A stretch of 64,000 nt of DNA from Dysgonomonas sp. PF1-14. Its GTDB lineage: Bacteria > Bacteroidota > Bacteroidia > Bacteroidales > Dysgonomonadaceae. This document shows positions 1-10,339 of the stretch, piece after piece; positions within the stretch are counted from its first letter, which is position 1; each line of letters starts with the position of its first letter. The stretch lies in the NCBI RefSeq assembly GCF_029892965.1, contig NZ_JARXWN010000006.1:124001-188000 (forward strand). The letters are read 5' to 3'. A program made the translations under genes and the position numbers. The notes beneath the pieces are model-generated. The model searched no databases. It had not been told where the DNA came from and saw only the letters and a list, made by a program, of their open reading frames with translations.

Positions 1-598
1 CTTCCGATTTACCCATCTTTCCGCTTCCGTCCAGTCCCGGTATTTTTATCAGTTCATGTCCAAAGTTATAAGCAACAGGTTCTTTAAAATATTCCACTCC
101 GTACAGATTGTTGAAGCGGCGTGCAAACTTACGTGTCATTTCCAGATGCTGTTCCTGATCTTTACCCACAGGCACTTTGTCGGCATTGTGCATCAGTATG
201 TCGGCAGCCATTAGTGTAGGGTAGGTGAGCAGTCCTGCATTTACGTTATCCTGATGTTTGCGGGCTTTTTCTTTGAATGATACAGTTTTGGATAGTTCGC
301 CCAGATAAGCGTGCATATTCAGTAGGAGGTATAATTCACATACTTCCGGAACATCACTTTGGATATATATTGTCGAAATTTCGGGATCGATTCCTGCTGC
401 CAGATATTCGGTCAGAACACCTTTCACATTTCCATGCAATAGTTTTGGGTCGGGATGCGTGGTCAGAGAGTGATAGTCGGCAATAAAGAAAAAACACTTA
501 TTTTCATATTGCATTCTGGTAAAGTTTCTCAATGCACCGTAGTAATTTCCCAGATGTAGATTTCCTGTAGAGCGGATACCGCTTAAAACTGTTTCCAT
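1..598 (-). CDS. trpS: Tryptophan-tRNA ligase (partial, N-terminal part)
   Basis: Charges tRNA-Trp with tryptophan in the cytoplasm. The reverse strand from the ATG at 598 reads METVLSGIRSTGNLHLGNYY, with the class I HIGH-type motif GNLHLGNY, and the window edge falls just after the second signature motif KMGKSE (a KMSKS variant), so about 199 residues of some 330 are present. The Gly-Asp-Gln context near the middle (PVGKDQEQHLEMTRKFARR) is typical of bacterial TrpRS. It diverges from the esterase gene at 737. A TATCTTTG -7 box lies 30 bases upstream of the start. The family call is firm; the C-terminus lies outside the window. Confidence 0.95.
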   Translation of the reverse strand, partial: METVLSGIRSTGNLHLGNYYGALRNFTRMQYENKCFFFIADYHSLTTHPDPKLLHGNVKGVLTEYLAAGIDPEISTIYIQSDVPEVCELYLLLNMHAYLGELSKTVSFKEKARKHQDNVNAGLLTYPTLMAADILMHNADKVPVGKDQEQHLEMTRKFARRFNNLYGVEYFKEPVAYNFGHELIKIPGLDGSGKMGKSE

Positions 599-627
599 AT
601 TTTGGTCTAAATTCTTTTTTCGGAAAG

Positions 628-635
628 CAAAGATA
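628..635 (-). promoter_or_regulatory. -7 box of the trpS promoter
   Basis: The minus strand carries TATCTTTG, which matches the Bacteroidetes -7 consensus TAnnTTTG, 30 bases before the trpS ATG. A clear -33 TTTG is not present at the usual distance, so only the -7 element is called. Confidence 0.5.
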
Positions 636-679
636 GTCAAAATTCTGCAAAGCGATAACTATATCTTTCTTATTGTAGC

Positions 680-710
680 TTTGAATTAAATCCTAAAATT
701 TCTATCTTTG
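680..710 (+). promoter_or_regulatory. Bacteroidetes-type promoter of the esterase gene
   Basis: TTTG at 680-683 and TATCTTTG at 703-710 are separated by 19 bases, an exact match to the TTTG-N19-TAnnTTTG primary sigma factor promoter of Bacteroidetes. The start codon at 737 lies 26 bases further on. Confidence 0.75.
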
Positions 711-736
711 GGGAATGCCTTTAAATAATAGAAAAG

Positions 737-1573
737 ATGTTTAAACCTGAAAGAATACTGACAGTATGTATGATACTGCTCTTGTCAATATCTGTAAATT
801 TGTCTGCACAGAAAGTAGTAAAACTTTGGGATGGTAATCCTCCGACAGACAATGGACTGGAAAACCAAAGTCCTGAACTGACGATCTATTCACCGGAACA
901 ATCAAAAAATACGGGAATGGCTGTCGTTATTTGTCCGGGAGGAGGTTATGCAGGGTTAGCAATGGATCATGAAGGTAAGCAGGTCGCCGAATGGCTGGTT
1001 GGGCAGGGAATTACAGGTATCGTGCTGAAATATCGTTTGCCCAACAAACACAAGAATGTTCCGTTGGAAGATGCTCATCAGGCTATGCGCTATGTACGCG
1101 AACACGCGAGAGAACTGGGTGTAAAAGAGAATAAGATTGGTATTGCAGGATTTTCGGCCGGAGGACATCTGGCGTCTACTGTTTCTACGCATTATGCAGT
1201 TTTGGGAACGAGCACTCGCCCTGATTTTTCGATACTGTTCTATCCTGTGATTACAATGGAGATTGCTACGCATGGCGGATCTAAATTGAATCTGCTGGGC
1301 GATAAACCATCTGCAACAGATGTTTATACATTTTCTAATGAGAAGCAGGTGAATTCTAATACACCTCCTGCAATACTCCTGCTGAGTGACGACGACAAAT
1401 CGGTATTACCAGTGAACAGCACTCTGTACTATGATGCGCTTAAAAGAAATAATATTGATGCAACAATGTATGTATTTCCGGAAGGAGGACATGGCTGGGG
1501 AATGAGAGACAGTTTTAAATACCACAAACAAATGCTCGACCTGTTGGGTATATGGTTAAAAGATGTTAAGTAG
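737..1573 (+). CDS. Secreted alpha/beta hydrolase (acetylxylan-esterase-like)
   Basis: A 278-residue exported esterase. Residues 1-24 form a signal peptide ending LSAQ. The oxyanion-hole region PGGGY lies at 67-71, the nucleophile elbow GFSAGG puts Ser140 in the GxSxG position, and the acid and base are probably in SDDDKS (218-222) and His252 of GGHGWG. This layout matches small carbohydrate or xylan esterases of the BD-FAE/Axe type that remove acetyl or feruloyl groups from plant polysaccharides; the substrate cannot be read from the sequence. It stands alone behind its own promoter and diverges from trpS. Dienelactone-hydrolase-like peptidases share the fold, so the esterase role is inferred. 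Confidence 0.8.
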   Translation: MFKPERILTVCMILLLSISVNLSAQKVVKLWDGNPPTDNGLENQSPELTIYSPEQSKNTGMAVVICPGGGYAGLAMDHEGKQVAEWLVGQGITGIVLKYRLPNKHKNVPLEDAHQAMRYVREHARELGVKENKIGIAGFSAGGHLASTVSTHYAVLGTSTRPDFSILFYPVITMEIATHGGSKLNLLGDKPSATDVYTFSNEKQVNSNTPPAILLLSDDDKSVLPVNSTLYYDALKRNNIDATMYVFPEGGHGWGMRDSFKYHKQMLDLLGIWLKDVK

Positions 1574-1590
1574 TGTACTAGATCGTAGAG

Positions 1591-1606
1591 TTCTAGTATA
1601 CTAGAA
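1591..1606. repeat. Perfect 16-bp palindrome TTCTAGTATACTAGAA
   Basis: The segment 1591-1606 is a perfect palindrome in the 100-bp gap between the esterase and icd. Related half-sites (TAGTGTACTAG at 1571-1581, TAGTATACTATA, ACTAGTAGACTA) surround it. It could be an operator or simple low-complexity drift; there is no loop, so it is not a terminator. Confidence 0.4.
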
Positions 1607-1674
1607 AGAAGAGGAATATTAAAAACGAACAAGTAGTATACTATAAACTAGTAGACTAAAAAAACTAAAAAAAT

Positions 1675-2898
1675 ATGCAAAAAATAAAAGTAGTAAATCC
1701 CGTTGTAGAAATGGATGGGGACGAAATGACCCGTATCATCTGGCAGTATATAAAAGATAAACTGATACTTCCTTATGTGGATGTAGACCTAAAATATTAC
1801 GACCTGAGTATCGAAAACCGCGATGCTACGGAGGATCAGGTAACGATAGACAGTGCAGAAGCCACACTCAAATACAAGGTTGCTGTGAAGTGTGCCACCA
1901 TCACTCCCGATGAAGCTCGCGTGGAAGAATTTGGATTGAAAAAAATGTGGAAGTCACCGAACGGTACTATCCGTAATATTATCGGTGGAACAGTTTTTCG
2001 CGAGCCTATCATAATCAGTAATATTCCGCGATTGGTGAATACATGGACTCAGCCCATTATAATAGGGCGTCATGCCAATGCCGACCAATATAAAGCTACC
2101 GATTTCGTTACCAAAGGAAAAGGTACACTTACGCTTACTTTCACACCTGAGAATGGTGAGCCTCAATCATACACTGTATATAATTACAGTGGTGACGGTG
2201 TAGCAATGGGTATGTACAATACGGACGAATCCATCTACGGCTTTGCACACTCTTGTTTCCGTCTGGCATTGCAGAAGAAGTATCCGCTGTATCTGTCTAC
2301 AAAAAATACGATACTGAAAGCTTATGACGGACGCTTCAAAGATATATTTCAGGAAGTGTACGAAAACGAATACAGAGCCGAATACCAGAAGGCAGGTATT
2401 ACTTACGAACATCGCCTGATAGACGATATGGTAGCTGCCGCCCTGAAATGGAACGGAGGATTTGTATGGGCATGTAAAAACTACGATGGTGATGTGCAAT
2501 CTGACACTGTTGCACAGGGATTCGGTTCGCTTGGACTGATGACCTCTGTTTTACTTACGCCCGATGGGCAGGTAATGGAAGCCGAAGCAGCCCATGGCAC
2601 AGTAACCCGCCACTATCGTCAGCATCAACAAGGAAAAGAGACTTCTACCAATCCGATCGCTTCTATTTTTGCATGGACAAGAGGACTTGCACATCGTGGA
2701 AAACTGGATGGTAACCAGCCGTTGATAGACTTTGCCGATAAACTGGAAAAAACATGTGTAGAAACTGTGGAACAGGGTAAAATGACTAAAGACCTCGCAC
2801 TGCTTGTACATGGCGACAAGATGCAGCGCACAGATTTCTTAAATACGGAAGACTTTCTGGATGCAATAGCTGAAGGATTGAAAGCGAAGTTAATGTAA
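1675..2898 (+). CDS. icd: NADP-dependent isocitrate dehydrogenase
   Basis: Oxidatively decarboxylates isocitrate to 2-oxoglutarate in the cytoplasm, making NADPH. At 407 residues it belongs to the homodimeric eukaryote-like subfamily II. Recognisable segments are the N-terminal [11 protein letters not shown], the substrate-binding KSPNGTIRN followed by GGTVFREP, the metal-ligand region LIDDMVA, and [11 protein letters not shown] near the NADP site. The gene is monocistronic; the next gene, dnaN, has its own promoter. The start ATG follows an A-rich leader without a Shine-Dalgarno sequence, usual in this phylum. Confidence 0.95.
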   Translation: MQKIKVVNPVVEMDGDEMTRIIWQYIKDKLILPYVDVDLKYYDLSIENRDATEDQVTIDSAEATLKYKVAVKCATITPDEARVEEFGLKKMWKSPNGTIRNIIGGTVFREPIIISNIPRLVNTWTQPIIIGRHANADQYKATDFVTKGKGTLTLTFTPENGEPQSYTVYNYSGDGVAMGMYNTDESIYGFAHSCFRLALQKKYPLYLSTKNTILKAYDGRFKDIFQEVYENEYRAEYQKAGITYEHRLIDDMVAAALKWNGGFVWACKNYDGDVQSDTVAQGFGSLGLMTSVLLTPDGQVMEAEAAHGTVTRHYRQHQQGKETSTNPIASIFAWTRGLAHRGKLDGNQPLIDFADKLEKTCVETVEQGKMTKDLALLVHGDKMQRTDFLNTEDFLDAIAEGLKAKLM

Positions 2899-2938
2899 TA
2901 CGGATAGAAATATTATAAATATAGGCGGTATAAAATCG

Positions 2939-2968
2939 TTTGATCTAACTGAAAAATTCCTATATTTG
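2939..2968 (+). promoter_or_regulatory. dnaN promoter
   Basis: TTTG at 2939-2942 and TATATTTG at 2961-2968 with an 18-base spacer match the Bacteroidetes promoter. The dnaN ATG is at 3015. Confidence 0.7.
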
Positions 2969-3014
2969 CTCTATTGTTATCACGAAAAATAAAATTAATA
3001 AACATACAGAAAAT

Positions 3015-4139
3015 ATGAAATTTGTCGTTTCCAGCACTGCATTGTTAAGCCACCTGCAAGCAATAAGCAAGGTGATTAACTCGAAAAACACGTTACCTAT
3101 CCTCGATTGTTTCCTTCTGGAACTGGAGGGCTCTACTCTGAAACTGACAGCAGCCGATTCCGAAACTCGTCTGGTAACTTCACTCGAAGTGAACGAAGCC
3201 GATGGTAGCGGAAAATTTGCGGTAAATGCAAAGAACTTGCTTGATCCATTGAAGGAGCTTCCTGAGCAACCACTTACATTTGAGATAAATAACGAAAATC
3301 TGGAAACATTTATATATTTCCATAATGGTAAATATAATTTTGTCGGACAGAACGGAGATGACTATCCACAGCCTAAAGAGCTGAAAGATACTGCTGTGAG
3401 CCTGACTATAGACCCTCAGGTACTGTTTTCGGGAATCAACCGCACACTGTTTGCCAGTGCCGACGATGAGCTTCGTCCGGTGATGAATGGTGTATTCTTC
3501 GATATCACTACCGATGATCTTACTTTTGTAGCGTCGGACGGCCACAAACTTGTGCGCTGTAAGACAATGTCTGCAAAAGGAGCGGAGAGAGCTTCGTTCA
3601 TCTTGCCGAAAAAACCTGCCAATCTGTTGAAGGCTATTCTTCCGAAAGAAGCGGAAACTGTGGAAATCCAGTTCGATGAAAACAATGCTTACATCAAAAT
3701 GTCGAGCTATACAATGACTTGCCGTTTTATAGAGGGACGTTATCCAAATTACAATTCCGTAATTCCTCAGAACAATACAAACAAGGTGATCCTCGATCGT
3801 CAGGCTTTCCTTAATGCGCTGAAACGTGTTTCGGTATTCTCCAATCAGGCGAGCAACCTTATCAGGCTACAGTTGTCGGACAAGAATATTGTAGTTTCGG
3901 CTCAGGATATAGATTTCTCTACTGCTGCAGAAGAAACTATTCCATGCGACTATAGCGGTACAGCAATGAATATCGGATTCAAGTCGAGCTTCCTGATAGA
4001 GATTTTGACAAACATTCCGTCTACCGATATATCATTGGAACTCTCAGATCCGTCTCGTGCCGGCCTTATTATTCCTACCGAGAATGAAGAGAATGAAGAT
4101 CTGTTGATGTTGCTGATGCCGATGATGCTGAACGACTAA
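3015..4139 (+). CDS. dnaN: DNA polymerase III beta sliding clamp
   Basis: Ring-forming processivity clamp that tethers DNA polymerases to the template. The 374-residue protein begins MKFVVSSTALLSHLQAISKV and shows three consecutive clamp domains of about 120 residues: the N-terminal NTLPILDCFLLE, the central DELRPVMNGVFFD, and a C-terminal domain after FIEGRYPNYNSVIP. The extreme C-terminus is acidic and ends LLMLLMPMMLND, matching the usual hydrophobic LxLMPMR-type tail, here with N in place of R. It is followed by a strong hairpin and then by a proofreading-type exonuclease, an arrangement often seen in Bacteroidales. Confidence 0.97.
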   Translation: MKFVVSSTALLSHLQAISKVINSKNTLPILDCFLLELEGSTLKLTAADSETRLVTSLEVNEADGSGKFAVNAKNLLDPLKELPEQPLTFEINNENLETFIYFHNGKYNFVGQNGDDYPQPKELKDTAVSLTIDPQVLFSGINRTLFASADDELRPVMNGVFFDITTDDLTFVASDGHKLVRCKTMSAKGAERASFILPKKPANLLKAILPKEAETVEIQFDENNAYIKMSSYTMTCRFIEGRYPNYNSVIPQNNTNKVILDRQAFLNALKRVSVFSNQASNLIRLQLSDKNIVVSAQDIDFSTAAEETIPCDYSGTAMNIGFKSSFLIEILTNIPSTDISLELSDPSRAGLIIPTENEENEDLLMLLMPMMLND

Positions 4140-4172
4140 GAACGCGATTATTAGAAACACGATAAAATAGAC

Positions 4173-4217
4173 AGACTTTATCACTCTCGTTCAGGTTACA
4201 GGGTGATAAAGTCTTTT
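4173..4217 (+). terminator. Intrinsic terminator after dnaN
   Basis: A perfect 12-bp stem AGACTTTATCAC / GTGATAAAGTCT (4173-4184 with 4203-4214) is followed directly by a T run. The exonuclease gene begins 19 bases later, so the hairpin may also act as an attenuator between the two genes. Confidence 0.8.
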
Positions 4218-4235
4218 AATTAATAGCTTAAGCTT

Positions 4236-5006
4236 ATGGAACTTAATTTAAAGAATCCCCTTATATTCTTCGACCTCGAAACCACAGGAACAGATACGGT
4301 AAAAGACCGTATAGTAGAGATATCTTATCTGAAAGTATATCCTAACGGAAAGGAAGAGATAAAAACCAAGAGGCTGAATCCTGAGATGCCTATTCCGGCT
4401 TCGGCTTCGGCGGTGCATGGGATATATGACGAAGATGTGAAGGATTGCCCTACATTCAAGCAAATAGCAAAGTCGCTTGCCGACCAGATGGAAGGGGCAG
4501 ACTTGGCGGGGTTTAATTCGAGCCGTTTCGATATTCCTTTGCTTGCCGAAGAGTTTTTGCGTGCGGGGGTGGATATTGATTTCAGCAAGCGAAAGATGAT
4601 AGATGTGCAGATTATCTTCCATAAGAAGGAGCAGCGTACATTGGAAGCAGCATATAAGTTCTATTGCGAAAAAGACCTGACGGATGCTCACTCGGCAGAA
4701 GCTGATACAAAAGCTACATATGAAGTCTTGAAAGCTCAGCTGGATAAATACCCTGACTTGGAAAACGATATAGAGAAACTGGCTTCGGAGTTCTCATTCT
4801 TCAACGACAATGTCGACTTGGCAGGGCGTATTATCCGAGATGAGAATGGGGTAGAAGTATTTAATTTCGGGAAACACAAAGGAAAATCAGTAGTAGAAGT
4901 TCTGAAAAAAGAACCTAGTTTCTATGCCTGGATGATGGATGCCGATTTTCCATTGAATACGAAGCAGGTATTGACTAAGATTAAGCTGAGGGAAATGCAG
5001 CGCTAA
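4236..5006 (+). CDS. DnaQ-family 3'-5' exonuclease
   Basis: A 256-residue DEDDh exonuclease resembling DNA polymerase III epsilon. ExoI motif FFDLETTGTD (residues 11-20) supplies the first Asp and Glu; ExoII GFNSSRFDIPLL and ExoIII DAHSAEADTKAT (HxxxxD) complete the active site. After the nuclease domain a C-terminal piece EVFNFGKHKGKSVVEV resembles the small GKHKG motif module found behind exonuclease domains in Bacteroidetes. It follows dnaN, which suggests a role in proofreading or repair beside the clamp, though a dedicated epsilon role is not proven. Confidence 0.85.
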   Translation: MELNLKNPLIFFDLETTGTDTVKDRIVEISYLKVYPNGKEEIKTKRLNPEMPIPASASAVHGIYDEDVKDCPTFKQIAKSLADQMEGADLAGFNSSRFDIPLLAEEFLRAGVDIDFSKRKMIDVQIIFHKKEQRTLEAAYKFYCEKDLTDAHSAEADTKATYEVLKAQLDKYPDLENDIEKLASEFSFFNDNVDLAGRIIRDENGVEVFNFGKHKGKSVVEVLKKEPSFYAWMMDADFPLNTKQVLTKIKLREMQR

Positions 5007-5014
5007 GCGAAGAT

Positions 5015-5129
5015 GTTCAAAAAGCACTCATCTGCTTCATTGGCATCTTCATCAGTCGTAGGTCACATACCTTAGTATGCTCCCGTCCTACTGAGAATCG
5101 GCGGCTTTGCATCTAAGCACTTTTAGAAC
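5015..5129. repeat. Long imperfect inverted repeat in intergenic DNA
   Basis: The segment starting GTTCAAAAAGCACTCATCTGC pairs imperfectly with GCATCTAAGCACTTTTAGAAC at its far end, and the middle CACATACCTTAGTATGC can also pair. The arms match at about two thirds of positions over the outermost 21 bases. It lies between the ends of two convergent genes. It may be a dispersed structured repeat or a decayed element; no open frame is convincing. Confidence 0.4.
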
Positions 5130-5195
5130 ACTTCTTAAAGTATAAATTAAAGCATAAATAGGCTCTTAAAAATAAATGAGACAGCCTGTTTTCTT

Positions 5196-6500
<1,305 letters not shown>

Positions 6501-6520
6501 TTAGTAAATTTAACGAATTA

Positions 6521-6572
6521 AGAGTAATTAGCTTACAGGCTAATTACTCTGTTTGGATAAGGATAACCAAAC
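6521..6572 (-). promoter_or_regulatory. Two hairpins between cysK and metY
   Basis: AGAGTAATTAGC / GCTAATTACTCT (6521-6532 with 6539-6550) is a perfect 12-bp stem with a 6-base loop, and GTTTGG / CCAAAC (6551-6556 with 6567-6572) forms a second. Read with cysK transcription they could end or attenuate the message before metY; on the plus strand the second hairpin is followed by CTTTTT. A regulatory role is inferred. Confidence 0.5.
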
Positions 6573-6599
6573 CTTTTTCAACTATTAACTATATAATGA

Positions 6600-7547
6600 T
6601 TAAAGCGGATATTCTTCAAAAGCGTACAGCACAGTAGATAGGTAACGCTCGCCTGTATCAGGGAGTATTACAACTATATTTTTCCCTTTGTTCTCAGGCT
6701 TTTTGGCCAACTGTGCGGCAGCGAAGGCAGCAGCTCCGGAAGATATTCCTACGAGCAGACCTTCTTCGCGTGCCAGTTCGCGGCTGGTACGGATAGAATC
6801 GTCGTTGCTCACTTGAATGATTTCGTCTACTACAGATGCGTCGTAGGTTTTAGGAATAAATCCTGCCCCGATACCTTGTATTTTGTGTGGTCCCGGTTTT
6901 CCTCCCGATAATACCGGAGAATCGGCAGGCTCTACAGCTACGATCTTTACCTTAGGGTTATATTTTTTCAGCACTTCGCCTACACCACTTACTGTACCTC
7001 CGGTACCCACACCGGAAACAAAGATATCAACTTTACCATCAGTATCGCGCCATATCTCTTCGGCTGTTGTTTTGCGATGTACAGCAGGGTTGGCAGGGTT
7101 GGCAAATTGTTGTAGTATTACTGCTTTCGAATTCGATTTTTGCAGTTCTTCAGCTTTTGCTATTGCTCCTTTCATGCCATCAGGACCCGGAGTCAATACG
7201 ATGTTTGCCCCTAAAGCTTTGAGTAGATTGCGTCGCTCTATACTCATCGTTTCGGGCATTGTCAGTGTTAGTTTATATCCTTTTGCTGCTGCAACGAATG
7301 CCAACCCGATGCCTGTATTACCGCTTGTGGGTTCTATCAATTCACTATCGGGTTTTAGTATGCCTGCTGCTTCGGCGTCTTCTATCATCGCATTTGCTAT
7401 ACGGTCTTTTACACTGGATGCAGGGTTGAAATATTCCAATTTTCCTATTACATGAGCATTAAGTCCATGCTTCTTGTTGAAGTTAGATAACTCAAGTAGA
7501 GGAGTATTTCCTATCAGGTCTGTGAGTTTTTTTGCTATTTTTCCCAT
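6600..7547 (-). CDS. cysK: Cysteine synthase (O-acetylserine sulfhydrylase)
   Basis: PLP enzyme joining O-acetylserine and sulfide to give L-cysteine. The 315-residue protein shows the catalytic lysine Lys47 in NPASSVKDR, the substrate loop [11 protein letters not shown], the phosphate-binding [11 protein letters not shown] and the C-terminal [14 protein letters not shown]. It starts at the ATG at 7547 and is followed by metY. Upstream lies a TATCTTTG -7 box and a pair of overlapping palindromes that may be the binding site of a sulfur regulator. Confidence 0.96.
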   Translation of the reverse strand: MGKIAKKLTDLIGNTPLLELSNFNKKHGLNAHVIGKLEYFNPASSVKDRIANAMIEDAEAAGILKPDSELIEPTSGNTGIGLAFVAAAKGYKLTLTMPETMSIERRNLLKALGANIVLTPGPDGMKGAIAKAEELQKSNSKAVILQQFANPANPAVHRKTTAEEIWRDTDGKVDIFVSGVGTGGTVSGVGEVLKKYNPKVKIVAVEPADSPVLSGGKPGPHKIQGIGAGFIPKTYDASVVDEIIQVSNDDSIRTSRELAREEGLLVGISSGAAAFAAAQLAKKPENKGKNIVVILPDTGERYLSTVLYAFEEYPL

Positions 7548-7583
7548 AAGATTTATTTTTTATGTTTTAATTTATCTATAGTA

Positions 7584-7591
7584 CAAAGATA
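7584..7591 (-). promoter_or_regulatory. -7 box of the cysK promoter
   Basis: TATCTTTG on the minus strand, 36 bases upstream of the cysK start, fits TAnnTTTG. The -33 element is weak. Confidence 0.5.
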
Positions 7592-7626
7592 CGTGCTATT
7601 CACGGGTTGAGAAATCGCAAGAGTAA

Positions 7627-7653
7627 GGTATTTTTATACCATGTTTATGGTAT
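7627..7653. promoter_or_regulatory. Overlapping palindromes upstream of cysK (candidate operator)
   Basis: GGTAT-TTTT-ATACC (7627-7640) and ATACCA-TGTTTA-TGGTAT (7636-7653) share the half-site ATACC, giving three GGTAT/ATACC half-sites in 27 bases. They sit about 36 bases upstream of the cysK -7 box, in the gap shared with murF. An operator for a dimeric regulator is possible but unproven. The rest of the 276-bp gap shows nothing further. Confidence 0.4.
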
Positions 7654-7823
7654 ATTTTGGGGATGGATATAATAAAAGTAAAAAACGTTAAGTGGGGGGT
7701 GATATATGGATTATTAGCATTATATTCGTAATGCCTTAAATAAAACCTAATAGAACTTCCTGATAATAAACAATAGTACATTGATAAACGTTTTAGAATA
7801 AACACTTTTTTTGTTAAACGTAC

Positions 7824-9110
7824 ATGGAGATATCCGAGCTATATAAGATTTATAAACAACATCCAGAAGTTTCAACCGATACCAGAAATGCCCCCAAAGG
7901 CTCTATCTTTTTTGCATTGAAAGGTGCGAATTTTAATGGTAACGAATACGCCGAAAAGGCGATTGATTCGGGATGTAGTTATGCGGTGGTGGACGAGGCT
8001 AAATATGTTACCCGTCCCAATATAATATTAGTAGATAATGCGCTCGAAACGTTACAGGAACTGGCTCGCCATCATCGTAAGCAGTTTAAGACTCCTGTGA
8101 TTGGTATAACAGGAACGAATGGAAAGACAACAACAAAGGAGCTGATAACTTCCGTCCTTTCGCAGGAATATAATGTGTTGTCTACACAAGGCAATCTGAA
8201 TAACCATATCGGAGTTCCATTGACTATATTGCGTATAAAGAAAGAGCACGAGATTGCTATTATAGAGATGGGTGCAAGCCATGTGGAAGAGATTAAATTC
8301 TTGTCGGAAATAGCACAACCGAATTACGGACTGATAACTAATATCGGTCACGCACATATCGAAGGCTTCGGCTCGTATGAGAATGTAATAAAAGCGAAAG
8401 GCGAACTGTACGAATATATAAGGAGTACACGTGACGGAAAGATATTTATTGACTTCGACAACAGTTTATTACGTGAAATGGCAGAAGGTATTACTTCTAT
8501 TTATTACGGGTTTGAGGAAGATCTCTTTGTGTCGGGGCGGGTGATATCTATACGTCCTTATCTTGAATTTGAATGGAAGTTCGGGACGACGCGCAATAAG
8601 GTAAAAACAAAACTGATAGGTGAATATAATCTTCCGAATATATTAGCTGCCATTACTGTCGGCAAATATCTGGGAGTGAAAGCCTCTCTGATATGTAAGG
8701 CGATAGAAAGCTATGAGCCTACAAATAATAGGTCGCAGCTGAAAGAGACAAATAAGAATATGCTGATCATAGATGCATACAATGCCAACCCTACAAGTAT
8801 GCACGCTGCTTTGGAAAACTTCGACCATATGGATGTAAACCATAAGGTACTCATTCTGGGAGATATGAAAGAATTGGGGGCTGATACGGATGTGGAGCAT
8901 CAGAAGGTGGCAGACTATATATCTCATCACAATTTTGAAAAGGTGCTGTTTGTCGGAGATAATTTTAGCCGTATCAATACTGATTATCCGCGATTTAAAG
9001 ATATGGATAGTCTGAAAGATTATCTCATATCCAATCCTATAGAGGATAGCTACATTTTATTGAAAGGATCGCGGGGTATCCAACTAGAACGATGTATAGA
9101 TATGCTATGA
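7824..9110 (+). CDS. murF: UDP-N-acetylmuramoyl-tripeptide-D-alanyl-D-alanine ligase
   Basis: Cytoplasmic Mur ligase that adds D-Ala-D-Ala to UDP-MurNAc-tripeptide, the last step of the soluble peptidoglycan precursor. In 428 residues it has the N-terminal UDP-binding domain (STDTRNAPKGSIFFALKG), the ATP loop GITGTNGKTTT at 94-104, IIEMGASHVEEI, the Mur-ligase NIGHAHIEGFGS segment and the C-terminal domain with ILGDMKELG and LLKGSRGIQLE. The stop codon lies inside a long perfect hairpin shared with the convergent ompH gene. Confidence 0.95.
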   Translation: MEISELYKIYKQHPEVSTDTRNAPKGSIFFALKGANFNGNEYAEKAIDSGCSYAVVDEAKYVTRPNIILVDNALETLQELARHHRKQFKTPVIGITGTNGKTTTKELITSVLSQEYNVLSTQGNLNNHIGVPLTILRIKKEHEIAIIEMGASHVEEIKFLSEIAQPNYGLITNIGHAHIEGFGSYENVIKAKGELYEYIRSTRDGKIFIDFDNSLLREMAEGITSIYYGFEEDLFVSGRVISIRPYLEFEWKFGTTRNKVKTKLIGEYNLPNILAAITVGKYLGVKASLICKAIESYEPTNNRSQLKETNKNMLIIDAYNANPTSMHAALENFDHMDVNHKVLILGDMKELGADTDVEHQKVADYISHHNFEKVLFVGDNFSRINTDYPRFKDMDSLKDYLISNPIEDSYILLKGSRGIQLERCIDML

Positions 9111-9159
9111 TAAAAGAAAAGGATTTGCTTCGATAGCAAATCCTTTTCTTTTATCATAG
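9105..9159. terminator. Bidirectional terminator between murF and ompH
   Basis: A perfect 25-bp stem (9105-9129 with 9135-9159) encloses the 5-base loop TCGAT. The stem contains A and T runs, so it can terminate the two convergent genes in both directions. It overlaps the murF stop codon. Confidence 0.9.
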
Positions 9160-9169
9160 TGGCGTGTAA

Positions 9170-9673
9170 TTAGTCTGTAATACCTAATTTAGCTTTTACC
9201 AATTTGCTGGCATCTATGGCATTTGCTCCTACATGCAATAACGCACCTGCATCAAGGATATATGTATAATTATTTTCGGTACCAACAGTTTGTATTGCCT
9301 GTCTCATTTTTTGCTGAACCGGAGCAAGTAATGTTTCTTGTTCTTTTCCATATTCAGCCTGACTTGTCTGCATGAAATCCTGATATCTTTTTTGCAGGCT
9401 CTCAAGTTGGTTTTGTCTGTCTAGGATGATGCTCTCAGTTAAGTTGCTTGTAGAGTCTTTCCCGAACTTTTCAACCAAATCATTATATTCTTTTTCGATT
9501 GCAGCAGCATTCTTCGTAATAGTTTCTCTTTTGGTAGCAAGCTTAGATTCAACATCTTTCAACTCCGGCATCTTAGAGAATATCTCGTTAGAGTTTATAA
9601 ATGCAATTTTATCTTGTGCAAAAATTGTCATTGGGGCTATCACAATCAGTAATAAGATCAGTTTCTTCAACAT
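9170..9673 (-). CDS. OmpH/Skp-family periplasmic chaperone (first of two)
   Basis: A 167-residue exported protein of the OmpH/Skp family, which binds unfolded outer membrane proteins in the periplasm. The start was set at the ATG at 9673 because residues 1-19 (MLKKLILLLIVIAPMTIFAQ) then form a clean signal peptide; a longer frame upstream adds no such feature. The mature part starts KIAFINSNEIFSKMPE, typical of the family, followed by a long charged coiled coil (residues 40-120). It is the last gene of the uppS-bamA-ompH-ompH unit, 58 bases after its paralogue. Confidence 0.88.
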   Translation of the reverse strand: MLKKLILLLIVIAPMTIFAQDKIAFINSNEIFSKMPELKDVESKLATKRETITKNAAAIEKEYNDLVEKFGKDSTSNLTESIILDRQNQLESLQKRYQDFMQTSQAEYGKEQETLLAPVQQKMRQAIQTVGTENNYTYILDAGALLHVGANAIDASKLVKAKLGITD

Positions 9674-9731
9674 AGTTATAAGTTCTTTATTAATGGTTAA
9701 TTCTATATTATGCGGGAACAAATATAAATAA

Positions 9732-10247
9732 TTATTTTGAATATCCGAGTTTTGCGAGGACTTCATTACTTATGTCTATTCTCGGAGATGCAAAAATAAC
9801 GCTTTCGGCTGAGGCTCTGTCCAGTATAAGTTGATAACCTTTAACCTCCGATATTTCTTTTACGGCATTATATATATCATCTTGTATCGGTTTCACCAAA
9901 GCTTCCCGTTTCTTAAACAATTCTCCTTCGGGGCCGAAATATTTACGATTCAGTTCCTGAAGGGCTTTTTCTTTCTCAACTATTTCATTCTCACGTTTTG
10001 TTTTCTGTTCTGCCGACAAGAAAACCAAATCGGACTGATATTTCTTATACATATTTTTTACATCCTGTTGAGCTTTCTCAACTTCTCCCTGCCACTTTTT
10101 AGACATGACCTCGAGTTGTTCCTGTGCTGTTTCGTAGCTGCTTATATTCTTAAGGATATAATCCATATCTATCAGTGCAAATTTCTGAGCATAGCTACCG
10201 GTCGCTACTCCTATAAATAATGCAAATAGTAAAATTATCTTTTTCAT
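9732..10247 (-). CDS. OmpH/Skp-family periplasmic chaperone (second of two)
   Basis: A 171-residue paralogue of the neighbouring chaperone gene. It has a signal peptide (MKKIILLFALFIGVATGSYAQ), the family start KFALIDMDYILKNISSYE, a central coiled coil rich in K, E and Q (residues 45-120), and a closing beta segment GYQLILDRASAESVIFASP. It lies directly downstream of bamA, in keeping with a role in delivering barrel proteins to the BAM complex. The tandem pair of unequal copies is common in Bacteroidetes. Confidence 0.9.
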   Translation of the reverse strand: MKKIILLFALFIGVATGSYAQKFALIDMDYILKNISSYETAQEQLEVMSKKWQGEVEKAQQDVKNMYKKYQSDLVFLSAEQKTKRENEIVEKEKALQELNRKYFGPEGELFKKREALVKPIQDDIYNAVKEISEVKGYQLILDRASAESVIFASPRIDISNEVLAKLGYSK

Positions 10248-10339
10248 ATAGTTAAAATATTGATCATATATATTAGACGCTCGGTTCTTCCAATTGTTTA
10301 TTCCGTCTTATATAAATAATGTTAATATAATTGATGTTG

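Noticed and set aside
6883-7455. 190-codon plus-strand frame
   Set aside because: It is antisense to cysK and has low-complexity Ala/Pro/Ser composition expected from the complement of a coding strand.
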